This document shows positions 1 to 10,500 of a stretch of DNA of 31,552 nucleotides, one piece after another. A program made the position numbers and the translations under genes. The notes beneath the pieces are model-generated. The model was given only the letters and a program-made list of their open reading frames with translations, was not told the origin of the DNA and did not search any database. Numbering within the stretch: the first letter of the stretch is position 1; the number at the start of each line of letters is the position of its first letter. This stretch comes from Azolla pinnata (Eukaryota > Streptophyta > Polypodiopsida > Salviniales > Salviniaceae): contig JBBBWG010003404.1 of NCBI GenBank assembly GCA_037176905.1, forward strand, positions 1 through 31,552. The letters are read 5' to 3'.

Positions 1-1899
1 CCCTCTTCCTCCACATCCTCGACAACTACCGCCTCTACGGTAAGTACGTATATACCCCTCTTTCTTCTTCTGCTTCTACTTCTGCTTCTGCTTCTGCTTC
101 TGTTACTGCTTCTGCTTCTGCTTCTGCTTATGTTACTGCTTCTGCTTCTGCCTCTGTTTCTGCTTCTGCTTCTGCTTCTGTTACTACTGCTTCTGTTACT
201 GCTTCTGCTTCTGCTTCCGCTTCTCCTTCCGCTTCCGCTTTTTCGTACAATGTATGTTTGTATTAAAACAACATGACAATACAATTAAAAAGGAACCTTG
301 CTATCGAAACTATTGTGCATAATATACTCTCCGCTTTCTTCTGCTTCTGCTTCTGCTTCTTCTTCATTCTTCTTCATTCTTCTTCGTCTTCTTCTTCCTT
401 TTTTTCTCGCGTAAAATGTATGTTTGTATTAAAACAACAAGACAATGCCTGAAAAAAAATGTTGCTTTCGAAACTTGCTATGCATATTACTACGACTCTT
501 TCTTCTTCCTCCATAAAATCTATGTTTTTCTATAGAACATGACGATCCAAAAAACACTCTACTATTGAAACTACCATGCAATATACTCCCTCTTTCTTCT
601 TCTTCTTCCTCTTCTTCTTCTTCTTCCTCTTCCTTCTTTTTCTCGTGTTTCTATTAAAACAACATGACAATACAAAAAAACCTTGCTATTGAAATTACTA
701 GCATATACTTCTCTTTCTTTCTTTCGTCTTCTTCGTCTTCTTTGTCTTCTTCTTCTTCTTCTTCTTCTTCTTCTTCTTCCTTCTTCATCTTCTTCTGTTT
801 GTTAGTTTTTTTTTCACCTAAGTGTCAAATCAACATCATCTGGCTCATGCATCAAGTACACCGCGTTAAAATTTCGAACCGCGTAGTACGGCACCTCTCC
901 CCGCACCGTGCCCTGAATCGGGCCACCGTTTTGCAACGCATTGAGGTCAATGCCCAAGACCCCACCCTTCAATGGGCATATTTAAAACCCCCCCTTTTTG
1001 GACTGCCTCAGAAAGACTAACCATGTTCCCAAAAGATTCGCCGAAACCCACATCGGATCCAAGGCAGCAGAAAAAGCAAATGAAGCAATAGAGGAGATGT
1101 TTGTACATAGAATTGAAGCCTGATTGCATTATCATGGGTCACCATTGCCATAAATGAAAGCATTAGAGATGCTTGTACCATAGAATCGAAGCCTGATTGC
1201 ATCACCATGGGTCGACATTGGCACCTGATTAGATTACCGTCGACTGCTATCGGTGCCTGATTACATTACCATGGGAGTCTGATTTTACACTGCGATTCAA
1301 GTCTCTTTTGCATTGCAATGAATTACTGATTCGCATGTGATTGATTACATTACCAGATTCAGAGTCTGATTACATTTTACCATGGGTTTGCCACCGCCCA
1401 TTCGAATCTGATTCTATCACAATCGAAACCTGATTTCATTGCCATGGATCACAGTTGGAATCTGATTCTATCACAATTCAAATCTGATTCTACCACAATC
1501 TGATTCTATCACAATTGAAATCTGATCACATCACCCTGGATCACAATCCGCATCTCTGATCACATTGCAATCAATTATGCTAGAACTGAGGTCCGATTAC
1601 ATTGCCATGTATCTCGCTGATTACATTGCCATAAACTGCTCTGATTACATACATTGCCATGGATGTCGATTTATGCAGGCTTCGAGAATATCGATACGGC
1701 CTGCTGCGGAAAGTTCGGGTCAAAGAGAGGGATCATTCCATGCCGCTTCTTCGCCAAGGACTGCACCAACAGGTCCAAGTTCTTCTTCTGGGATCCATAT
1801 CACCCAACGCAGGGCGTGTATGAGATCTTTGCCAATGAGTTCTATGAAGGGAACCACTACATTTCACCGATGAACATCCGTGACCTCATTGCCCTGTAG
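1..1899 (+). CDS. GDSL esterase/lipase, C-terminal part (5' end outside window)
   Basis: Two exons are visible: 1-39 (read from base 3, phase 1 end, donor GTAAGT at 40) and 1679-1899 (acceptor TTATGCAG), with the stop at 1897-1899. The joined frame gives LFLHILDNYRLYG, then GFENIDTACCG and KFFFWDPYHPT, ending with ISPMNIRDLIAL. This is the typical end of a plant GDSL (SGNH) lipase: the GFxxxDxACCG segment, then block V with the Asp and His of the catalytic triad in WDPYHPT, then the ISPMNIR tail. Family members are usually secreted enzymes of about 350-400 aa that cleave ester bonds in lipids, cutin monomers or acylated sugars. The substrate cannot be told from this part. The nucleophile Ser block lies upstream of the window. 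The joining intron (40-1678) is almost entirely repeats. Confidence 0.9.
61..800. repeat. TTC/TTCTGC microsatellites alternating with a ~70-bp repeated module in the GDSL intron
   Basis: Pyrimidine-rich runs of TTCTGC and TTC (about 60-240, 330-400, 595-640, 715-785) alternate with four diverged copies of one module. The module reads roughly TATTAAAACAACATGACAAT, then an A-rich stretch, CTTGCTATYGAAACT, and GCATATACTC. Copies start near 258, 422, 524 and 648. Each module-plus-tract is a unit of about 100-170 bp, so this half of the intron grew by tandem duplication of a compound unit. Confidence 0.8.
1085..1662. repeat. Irregular minisatellite, core CTGATTACATTGCCATGG
   Basis: About 18 diverged copies of a core resembling CTGATTACATTGCCATGG, with irregular 15-40 bp spacing. 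Cores start near 1122, 1192, 1226, 1257, 1279, 1366, 1407, 1429, 1460, 1484, 1500, 1523, 1556, 1590, 1617 and 1640, among others. Some carry an inserted AATCGAAGC or GGTCACAAT segment. The array ends 16 bases before the splice acceptor of the last GDSL exon. Confidence 0.8.
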
Positions 1900-2244
1900 C
1901 TCCAATCAGCCCATGCCTATCTTGACATATATATATCTCTCTGTTTCTGTGTTTGTATGGCTAATGTATGTATGCCTATACAGAAACTGAGGAAGAGAGC
2001 GAGAAGAGAACTGTCCGAAGCGATGATCCAAAGATCACCTATCAGTTCCAATCTCAGAACCCAACAACTGCATCATTGTACACTTGCTTTTGAATGGCTT
2101 TTCACTTGTTTGAGCTGCTGCACATTCGAATCGCTTGCTCTCTGCGTTTCAAGGAGATTGTTGTCCTTCTTCTTCTTCTTCTTCTTCTTCTTCTTTTGAT
2201 GACTTGAAACATGACAATCTTCTTAAGCACACCAGTCTGCACAG
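1900..2244 (+). other. GDSL 3' UTR / intergenic with a TTC tract
   Basis: This stretch follows the GDSL stop codon. It holds an AT-rich segment at 1927-1942 and an uninterrupted TTC tract at about 2166-2196. Reading frames across it (for example from the ATG at 1957) run straight into the TTC tract and look non-coding. Confidence 0.5.
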
Positions 2245-2749
2245 TCCATCCTCACGGAGCTTGCACCAACAGACAGATTTTCGGAAGCTCCATTCATAAG
2301 GCCACAAATTAAAGCATGTCTCAAAGAAATCGAGCACGCACAAGACCTGCATGAGCGAAAAGAATTAACCCTGGTTAAATTTTGCCAGTGGAAAAAGCGT
2401 GAAATGCTGATTGCATCTCTTGCTTTGGCTGCACAACAAAATGCATTTTCATCTGAAAGCAGGTGTGTTCCCGAAATTAAGATTAGACAACAAAAATGCA
2501 TGTCCAATTTGCAAATCAACAATGCCAATCCAGCTAAATGAGCTAAAACTGTACAAGGGAAACTGTTGTAAGAGTGGAAACTAACATAGAGAAGTTCAAA
2601 AAAGCATGTGATTCATTTCAATTCCTTTGAGGGGCAGAGAAATTGCAGAATTTGAGGAATATATAAAATCGGTCAGCCATAGAAATGAAAGAAGGCTTAC
2701 ACCTCCAGGCAATATGAAATTCTCACAAGAATATTATCTTTCTATATAA
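2245..2749 (+). pseudogene. Two exon-like reading frames of unknown protein, no start (orphan C-terminal exons or gene remnant)
   Basis: A plus-strand frame is open from 2227 to 2538. A plausible exon is 2245-2462, with acceptor CTGCACAG before it and donor AG|GTGTGT after it. It reads TELAPTDRFSEAPFIRPQIK, ending with MLIASLALAAQQNAFSSES, which has ordinary protein composition. A second frame fits in phase: acceptor TTTGAG, exon 2632-2749 with REIAEFEEYIKSVSHRNERR and a TAA at 2747-2749. Joined, the two give 336 bases (111 aa plus stop). No ATG opens the first exon and no convincing upstream exon was found, so this may be the tail of a decayed or relocated gene, or chance. I do not recognise the family. 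Confidence 0.3.
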
Positions 2750-3177
2750 ATCCCATATTATACACATAACCGCGGCTCAAACGAGCACATCTCCTCCATC
2801 ATAATCTGAAATGGTCCCCAAACGAGAAAGGGATCCATCAGCATAACCCCCACACATCACCATGTTTCATTCCAATCTTGCTTGCTATCCCTACTCTTAC
2901 AAATCCAGCACATGCTATCATCGTCATGATCATGACTTTTCCCAGGAAAAATTGAGGCTTTGAAATCAGCCGGATACCAATCTCCATCATAAAAACAAAG
3001 CAATGTCATCCTTCCGCTGGTCTATTCTACTCGAATCCATCGGAACTGGATCCATAATGTGTGTTTGTGTGTGTCTGTGGTGTTCCAATATTTAAATTAC
3101 ATGATATAGGTATTAATCCAACAAGCTAACTATCTAGTCTCAGTTAGTCACATTTCTTTTACCATGGTTACACCGAC
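2750..3177. other. 3' UTR of the membrane-protein gene / intergenic
   Basis: No coding frame is supported. The high-coordinate end must contain the 3' UTR of the minus-strand gene that stops at 3178-3180. A short GTGTGT run lies at about 3060-3075. Confidence 0.5.
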
Positions 3178-4494
3178 TCATTGGATAGTCGAGCTGTCCC
3201 TTCCTTCCGGCAAATGTGGAGGGGAGCTTGGGACATCCACTAGCCAAACTCCAGGCCCAAGTGTAAGATCTTTCGTCAAAGTATCAAGATTGGGGGAGCC
3301 ATCATCACCGTGGACAACAGCAGCACCAGAGCCAGCACTTTCCATCGCTGCTGTCTGCAGTAAAAGCGAATCACCCATCTCACTCACATGCCCTTGCTCC
3401 GACAAAGGCCCCACCTCAAGGAGCTGTTTGATCGGAGTTATCACATCGAATCCCTGCTGCTGCTGCCATGGATCCTCTCTAATCTTCAAAAGATAGAAAA
3501 CCGCCATCGCTTCAAAGATGGGGAAAACCACCAACACCCCTATCGCGGCAGTTATACAAAGTAGCAACGCCAGGAAGCGTAAGAGCATAACCACCTCGAA
3601 AGCCGAGTGGCCAGGATGCATCCAAACCGACACCCCAAGAAGCATGACATGGAACGGCAGAAGGATGACGACAATGAGAACCATGGATCGAACCCGAGTG
3701 CGGAGCTTTCGGTTGATGATGGCGCGGAAAATCTTGTACCCAAGGATAGAGAAGTACATGATGAAAACCGCGGTGAACAGAGCAAGGGCGACGATGCTGA
3801 CCAAAGGGTAGCTACACAGCACGATTTTGTCGAGATCATCCAGCAAGACATGGGACTCGGTGAAGTAGGAAGGTAGCAAGCCACCGAAAACCCTGTGGTG
3901 ATCGCCGCTGCGGCTGATCCCCACAAGTATAAGGTGCAATACGAAGAGCGGCAAGCATGATATGAGCACAAGATAGAGCACCCGGCCATTACTGATTGCC
4001 TTGAATTGAAGAAGAGCAAAGCCATTGCTGCTGCTTCCGCTGCTTCCGCAGCTGCTGCTGCTGCTGTTGAGGGAGCAATGGAGCAGGAAGAGCACAGTGA
4101 GCAATATCGCAGGTTCCATGAGGCCCAACGACCATACGAGGTGGATCTTGCACAGATTCTCTTGAGTGCTTCGCTGGAAGCTATGCACAACGCGACCTCC
4201 TTCACGGAGCCACGGAAGGCGGAGAACCTCCCCGAGCGACCACATCATGAAAAGCGATACCAGCATGATTCTGACGAGCCATGGCGAGTCGAAGAAGTCG
4301 TGCAAAGGCTTCGGCGATGATCTTTGCCCGTGATGATGATGATGCTGATGGTGATGAAGATGAAGATAAGGATGCCTTTCGGATCTGAAGTGGAACATGA
4401 GCACATAGGCAAGGCATATCAAGCCCCCGACGAAGCAAAGCATGATTAGCACGAGCGTGCCTATACCGAGCATATCGGTGGCGTTGTTGGGCAT
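3178..4494 (-). CDS. Seven-span plant membrane protein, intronless
   Basis: An uninterrupted minus-strand frame of 438 aa starts at the ATG at 4494 (MPNNATDMLG). The frame upstream of this ATG reaches a stop within ten codons, so this start is firm. Seven hydrophobic segments are visible at roughly residues 8-36, 70-92, 114-141, 170-193, 222-256, 269-292 and 302-337, followed by a polar tail of about 100 residues. The first loop is His-rich (HLHHHQHHHHH) and the loop after segment 3 carries a Ser/Gly run (SSSSSCGSSGSSS). The topology resembles uncharacterised plant 7TM or GPCR-like proteins. I do not recognise a ligand, enzyme motif or exact family. The upstream region on its coding strand is GA/GAA-rich (4624-4865). 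Confidence 0.85.
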   Translation of the reverse strand: MPNNATDMLGIGTLVLIMLCFVGGLICLAYVLMFHFRSERHPYLHLHHHQHHHHHGQRSSPKPLHDFFDSPWLVRIMLVSLFMMWSLGEVLRLPWLREGGRVVHSFQRSTQENLCKIHLVWSLGLMEPAILLTVLFLLHCSLNSSSSSCGSSGSSSNGFALLQFKAISNGRVLYLVLISCLPLFVLHLILVGISRSGDHHRVFGGLLPSYFTESHVLLDDLDKIVLCSYPLVSIVALALFTAVFIMYFSILGYKIFRAIINRKLRTRVRSMVLIVVILLPFHVMLLGVSVWMHPGHSAFEVVMLLRFLALLLCITAAIGVLVVFPIFEAMAVFYLLKIREDPWQQQQGFDVITPIKQLLEVGPLSEQGHVSEMGDSLLLQTAAMESAGSGAAVVHGDDGSPNLDTLTKDLTLGPGVWLVDVPSSPPHLPEGRDSSTIQ

Positions 4495-4623
4495 CACCTG
4501 CTTCGATGTTAGCAAGCATAGTCAAGCCAAGCATCCGAGCATGGAGATGGAGGAGGAGACGATTGGGGGAATGAGTGTTTTCCGCAAAGAGATGTATTCT
4601 GCTTCTTCGTTCCGCTGTCTATC

Positions 4624-4866
4624 TCTCTCTCTCTCTCTCTCACTCTCTCTCACTCTCCCTCTTCTCTCTCTCTCTCTCGGTGCTCAAATTAGTCCTCCTT
4701 TGACACCATTGCATACCAAGGTTGCCACAACCATCCACAAACAGAAAGAATTTCTTCTTTCTTTACCTCCTCCTCTTTCTTTACCTCCTCCTCTTTCTTC
4801 TTCTTCTTCTTCCTCCTCTTTCTTCTTCTTCTTCTTCTTCTTCTTCTTCTTCTTCTTCTTCTTCCT
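4624..4866. repeat. CT and TTC microsatellites in the 5' region of the 7TM gene
   Basis: (CT)n runs at about 4624-4678 are followed by TTTCTTTACCTCCTCC duplications (4757-4795) and a long TTC run (about 4796-4865). On the coding strand of the minus gene these are GA and GAA tracts, 130-370 bases upstream of its ATG, probably in the 5' UTR or proximal promoter. Confidence 0.8.
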
Positions 4867-5349
4867 TCTCTGTCTCTTCCTTGACTACTTGGCGACACCC
4901 GCTGTATCCGAAACGAAAGGCAAAAGAAACACCCTAGGCCACCATACCTTTGAAACGGCGGCAGCACCGCACAGACACCTTCCAAACGCACCTGAGAAGA
5001 AGAAACGAGAAGAAGCGTCTTGGCAGCGGCCCGAAAACCCGAGGAAGAAACGGGACGAAGCGGGGGTGAATCTGCAGAACGGAGATGTGGGTTTTGGAGG
5101 GCGGCGGATTGCGCAGGTGGGTTCTGCTCCAGAACGCAGAGGAAGGTCAGGGCTGGAGCGACAGAGCGAGGGGATTAGGGTTAGGACAGCAGGCAGGATC
5201 TATGGTAGCAGGAGCCCAGACAGCCTGTCACCAGCTCAAGAGCACACACAAAGAAAAACAAAAGGAAGAGGAAGAAGAAAGAGGAAGAAGAGGAAGAAGA
5301 AGGGTAAGTGTGTGGAGTGGAGTAAAAAAAAATGATAAGAATTTGCCCC

Positions 5350-5653
5350 TTTCTGATCTGCTCTGCTCTATTCTGCTCTGTTCTGCTCTGTTCTGCTCTG
5401 TTCTGTTCTGTATTGTTCTGATTTGTCGCCGATTGCTCGTTCGATCCGAAATGCGAGTACGATGAATGCTTCGATGAAGCAAGTTTCCAACAGCCCCCCC
5501 GTTCCGTTCCGTTTTGTTCTCCGATCCGATCCGATCTGTTCTGATCTGTTTCCGATCTGTTCCAATCTGTTCCGATCTGTTTCCGATCTGTTCCGATCCG
5601 TTCCGATCTGTTTTCGATCTGTTCCGATCGCTCGTTCGATCCGAACTGCGAGT
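5350..5653. repeat. CTGTTC/GATCC minisatellites bracketed by a direct repeat
   Basis: Two related short-unit arrays are present. 5352-5424 is built on TTCTGCTCTG (10 bp) and 5514-5632 on CCGATCTGTT (10-11 bp). A direct repeat of about 30 bp with core GCTCGTTCGATCCGAA follows each array, at 5428-5458 and 5623-5653 (offset 195). The whole block therefore looks like array plus tail, duplicated once. Confidence 0.75.
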
Positions 5654-6849
5654 CTGGACGATCACCCCGGAATCGCCCCCCCGATCCGACTTGGCGCCTA
5701 TGATGATGATGCCAGCAGCAGCAGAAAAGAGAAGGAACAAGAGTGTTTTTCCTGTTTTAAAAACTGGCATCGATCAGAATTGGGCCATTTGCAGCAGATA
5801 ACGCCATGGTACCCAATCCGTTTCTGACTCGACAGATCGATCGAACGGGGCCGACTTTACTGCCCCCCGACGTCCAATCCGGATGGAACCCGGGACACGT
5901 CTCTGGCACAGCAAGCCGATGTCAAGCTGGAACGACAGGTGGTGACTGACCTGCAATCTACAGGGTCAAACATGGCATAGATCATCGGATCCCCCGATCT
6001 GAAGGGGAACCCTGAGACACAGATGCAGATCCCGACAACTTTTTATTATCATGCTTTCGACCTCCGAGATCAAGCATGACTTCTGTCTGGGAGCCGGAAA
6101 ATGGATCGCTGCACTGCAAAGCAGATACGCCGATTTGACTAGCAAACATCGTGCCAAAAGCCAGGCCTCCTTCCGTAGTAGAGTCTTGCTGAAGACTACG
6201 ATCCCGAATTCGCAATGGCTCCTGATTTTAAAATCTGAACTGCTGGCAGTTCTCCAGATGGTTGATGCACAGTTATCGTGCATGAAGATCTTGATCGGAT
6301 AAAACGGAGCCTGTTGTTTTTTTTTCACCCTTACGAGTCGACATACTGACACATTAATTTGCGAGAATTTCTTCTATGATCGACGGGGAATCTTACCGTT
6401 GGCCCTTTTCTGCAGTTTAGTCTGCAGATCCATACTTCTCTCATCACATTCCTTGCATCTACACAAGGTCTTTTTCCCACTGTACATCGAGAACATCAAA
6501 CCAGAGCATCTCTGGCTTTGCTTTATTCTTTTCGTGTGGATTTAGCACGTATCCGGCCTAGATTCTTCGTATCCTTGCGTCCTATGAGCTTACATAAGCT
6601 TTTTTGTTTGTTTTTCTAGGGACCATTTCGACTGCATCGTCCTCTTCCAGTTTGAATCTCCGGCTCGAATCTGGCATGACGGATTGCAAGCCTATTCTTC
6701 GATCCCTTCATCATGACCAGACCTGATGACCCAACAACGATGGCCATGACCAGCTCCACTTGTTGCCCAAGGGACAACATGCTCAAACTCGCATTGATTA
6801 TGTGGACAACAAAGGATTTCCAAGTTTTCATCCACATGTAGTTACGTCG

Positions 6850-7220
6850 ATTGGCTGACTATAGGTAGCCCCATCTGCGCGTTTTTTTCTTCTGTTTTGA
6901 GCAGGGGTTCGAGCTCGAGTTAGGCTGATCGAATGAGTTCAGGAAAGCATGTTTTCCTTTAGCTGGTATTTGAAATCGAGTTGCATTGATCAGCTGATTA
7001 CGGGGAATGTCAGTAGGCTGACTTCCAGAAGCCCCATGTCCGACATGTTGTGCTGAGCAGGTATTCGAACCCGAGAGTTTTATGCTGATCAGATGAAACT
7101 CAGGAAGCCTGATCCGCGAGGTATGCTGATTCGACGGAGCCCCCAATCGAACATGTTCCCGAGCACGACTTTGTTCAGACTCGAGTTCGTTAGTTGGCTT
7201 CAGCAAAGCCTCCTCTCGAT
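6850..7220. repeat. Three diverged tandem copies of a ~110-160 bp unit
   Basis: Three segments share the order GGCTGA, AGCCCC, GAGCAGG, TTCGAGCTCGAG-like, GCTGAT and TCAGGAA. They start near 6852, 7014 and 7121. The third copy is the most diverged (GACTTTGTTCAGACTCGAG replaces the middle). No coding or TE signature was seen. Confidence 0.45.
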
Positions 7221-7275
7221 GGTTCCGAGACAAAGCATTTCGGCACTCGGAGAATCGGGCAGAGTCTCGGACTCT

Positions 7276-7365
7276 GTATGTTCTGGAACCTGTATGTTCT
7301 GGAATCTGGAATCTGGAATCTATATGTTCTGGAATCTGGAATCTATATGTTCTGGAATCTTATTG
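7276..7365. repeat. TGTTCTGGAATC minisatellite
   Basis: Tandem copies of TATGTTCTGGAATC and GGAATCTGGAATC in about 90 bases, within the proximal promoter of CHR10. Confidence 0.8.
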
Positions 7366-7396
7366 AAGAAATGCCAAAATCCAGAACAAGAAGAAA

Positions 7397-7432
7397 GAAG
7401 AAGTGGGCATTTTTCCATGGAATTCGCCCAAG

Positions 7433-7463
<31 letters not shown>

Positions 7464-7489
7464 GGGCGTTTTGCCATGGAATTCGCCCA
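7397..7489. repeat. Duplicated 34-bp element with inverted arms, linked by an AAG tract
   Basis: The element GAAGAAGTGGGC, then TTTT, CCATGGAATT and CGCCCA, occurs at 7397-7430 and 7456-7489 (offset 59), with (AAG)n between. Each copy has inverted arms TGGGC and GCCCA around a CCATGG core, so each could form a small hairpin. The second copy ends 61 bases before the CHR10 start codon. Confidence 0.75.
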
Positions 7490-7550
7490 CCATGGCAACA
7501 ACCTGATTTACTTGCTTGGACCGCCTTGACTGCAGAGAAATCAGGAGAGA

Positions 7551-10500
7551 ATGGAGATTGTCAGGGAAAGGCTGGAGCTTGCAGCTTCTTTTGCTCGAGC
7601 TGAACCCTCCGAGCCCGCCCCGACAGCTGAGGAGGTCTTCGAGCTGTCGAGCTCCGTCTGGGGGATCACTGCCCAGCTCAAGCCTCATCAAGCAGAAGGT
7701 GTCTCATGGTTAATCAGGTGCTACCTTCGGGGCTTCAACGTTATCCTAGGTATGTGAAACTCTCTCTCTTTCTCTCTCTCCCTCTCTCCCTCTCCCTCTC
7801 TCTGTCTGCATAGAAATGGTATATGACAATGTGTGGATCCTTTTGGTATATGAACAAATATGGATGCTTGCATTCATGCATGCAGGCATGCATTTTATAT
7901 GCATCTGCGTGCATGTACGTTCATAGACATTCCTATGAAAAATGTGTGTGAGTGTATGGATGCGCTTTCCATGCATGCATGCGTGTACATTGATAAGCAT
8001 TCCTGTGAATGTATCTGAATCGATGTAGTGCCATTCATGTATGCAATGTTCCTGTGTATGCATGTTTTATGAATGTAAGTCTACATACCTGCATGCACAT
8101 GTATGTACATTTATACGAATACATGTAACAGTACGTGGATATGGATGGATGGGCATATCTATATACCTGCATACACATGTATGTACATTTTATATGCATA
8201 CGTGTAAAAGTACGTGGATATGGATGGATGTGCATGCTCATGTCGATTCTTTCAAATAGGGCCCGCAATATACGGTCTTTGAATAAGCATCGAAATGCAA
8301 TGCTCTACTAAAGTTCACATATGTTGTAAAGATGGCACGATTCACCTTCATCATAATGACTGGCGACACTTAATTTTGATAGATTTTCTAATGCTTATAT
8401 GCATACGGGTAAAAGTATGTGGATATGGATGGATGTGCATGCTCATGTCGATTAAATCAAATAGGGGCCACAATATACGGTATTTGAATAAGTATTGAAA
8501 TGCAATGCTCTACCAAAGTTCACATATGTCGTAAAGATGGCACGATTCACCTTCGACATAATGACTGGCGACACTTAATTTTGATAGATTTTCTAATGCT
8601 TGGTCAAAGGAATTGCAATCCTATTAATGCTAGATTTGCTACAAAACGCCTTGGTTCTGAGACATTGATATCTTGTTGAAATTATTGCTCTGGTCAACTT
8701 TAGAGATCTGTATTAACGAGTAATAAAGTTTGATATTTCTTATTTTCTATGTAACGATTGGCGCCTTTCTTGTGCAGGTGATGAGGTCAGATTCTTTCTA
8801 TTCTCTTTCCTGCATTGCATGTGTATATAATTTCAGATTTTCGGGCTCAGATATTTGAAGGCAGGAGCACTATTGTGAAATGATGCATATAGGGTGTGAT
8901 TGAACTATGTAATTACAAGAACTATGTAATTACAGGAGCTCAAGTACGTGAAAGCAAAGAGCACTGCAACCCTTGTTAAGTACACAAAAGAAGAACGCAG
9001 TTATATGAAATGCAAATTTAGGAAGGATTCAATCAGTGAACGCAAATCTTACTAGATGGTATTATCTGAAGATCGTTTAACCTGGTTGCTGATTATGCTT
9101 TGTCACAAAGAAGTTATGCACTTTATAAAAGCTGAAGATTGGTGCTATATAAGGCCAAATGGTAATCAATATCCAAGTTGGAAAAGAGTTGCATCTTTTT
9201 AAAGAAAGAAAGGCTCATTGGTTGGTAATGGCTTGTGAAATATATAAGGTTGTTTACTATAGTAATGTCATATGATGTTTTGTGCAGATGGGTTTGGGGA
9301 AGACCCTTCAAGCTGTGGCATTTATCTCGTACTTGAAGTTTCAAAGGAAGATTTCAGGACCTTTCTGTAAGTTTGCCACACGATACTTCTAAAGTACAGA
9401 AAGAAGATTTTTTATAATTTTTAAGGAGTTAAATCGATCAGGATAGATTCTTATTGGCACATAAACTGATTCAATTTCTCTCATATGCTTCACTGTAGTT
9501 ATCCTGTGCCCATTAAGTGTTGTTGATGGGTGGTCAAGTGAGTTCTCGCGTTATGCTCCAAAACTGAGAATCGTTCGCTATATTGGGGCCAAAGATGAAA
9601 GAGGAGAAATTTCAAAGGGGATTTGTCAATTTGTGCATAACCAGCCAACTGCTCATTGGGTACATGGATGGCTCCTTTTGTCAAGCATAAAAGATCAATA
9701 ATCTAATGGAAATTTCGTGGAAAGTTCTGGAACGATAGTAAATATGAACTCTTCCCATAGATGTATGGATGTTGCTCAGATAACAAAGAAATTACGTTTT
9801 GCAGGACGATCCAAATCTTCCATTTGATGTTTTGCTTACCACATATGACCTGGCGATGGTCGATGAAGCTTTCCTTTCAAGATTTCGCTGGAAGTACACT
9901 GTTATTGATGAAGCCCAAAGGCTTAAAAACTCATCCAGTGTAACAAAAGTTTCAAATACTCAATTCTCTTTTCAAACAATATATAACAGAGCTATACAAT
10001 TTCCTTTGACATTCATTTACCCATTTACACATTTCCTTTTACTGTGATTTTGTATACATTTATCTATATGTCTATGTCTTAATGTGACATTTATATTGAA
10101 TTAGACATCTTCCTTCCTTGTCTTTTTAAAATTAACCGTAGATAAGTCATTGATTGCGTGCACTGTCATGTCTTGAACGTAAGTTCATGTGCTTTTTGGC
10201 TTGCAATGCCTTTTTTGGCAGTGGCAAACTTTTTCTGCATGGATTGGATTTTGGGTCCTATTAACAATATGCATATCTATAATTTGTTGTAAAGAAGCAA
10301 ATATGTACATAAGATTTTATTAACTTATATACTCGTGTACCTGGAGATGATGCTTTCTAACCATCATCATCCAGATTCAAAAGGTCTCTTACATATATGT
10401 GTGTATGGCATCGATGTCTCCATTTTGCTTAAACACACAGTGTGGTTTCACATGGAAGCGCCTATTGTTTCATTTGAGGGGAAGGGGGGCGGGGATTTTT

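Larger units (their letters stand above)
4495..7550. other. Intergenic region between divergent 7TM gene and CHR10
   Basis: No protein-coding gene is supported here. The longer reading frames are products of the GAA/TTC tracts and the CTGTTC minisatellite. The region must hold the promoters of both divergent genes. A telomere-type box (TTAGGGTTAGG) lies at 5175-5185. The repeats inside are listed separately; 5660-6850 shows nothing I can name. Confidence 0.6.

Noticed and set aside
3552..4205. 217-codon minus-strand frame inside the 7TM gene
   Set aside because: A shadow in another frame of the 7TM coding sequence; Ser/Cys-rich and without coherent membrane topology.
4442..5335. 297-codon plus-strand frame
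   Set aside because: It is dominated by CT and TTC microsatellite translation and overlaps the start of the minus-strand 7TM gene.
5228..5770. 180-codon minus-strand frame rich in RSEQIGTDR repeats
   Set aside because: It is the translation of the CTGTTC/CCGATC minisatellite and a GAA tract; no unique protein sequence.
7050..7080. tRNA-like T-arm (GGTATTCGAACCC)
   Set aside because: No matching acceptor, D-arm or anticodon arm around it; it belongs to a diverged tandem repeat.
7320..7691. Antisense frame over the CHR10 promoter and exon 1
   Set aside because: Poly-Ser from the AAG tract and a shadow of exon 1.
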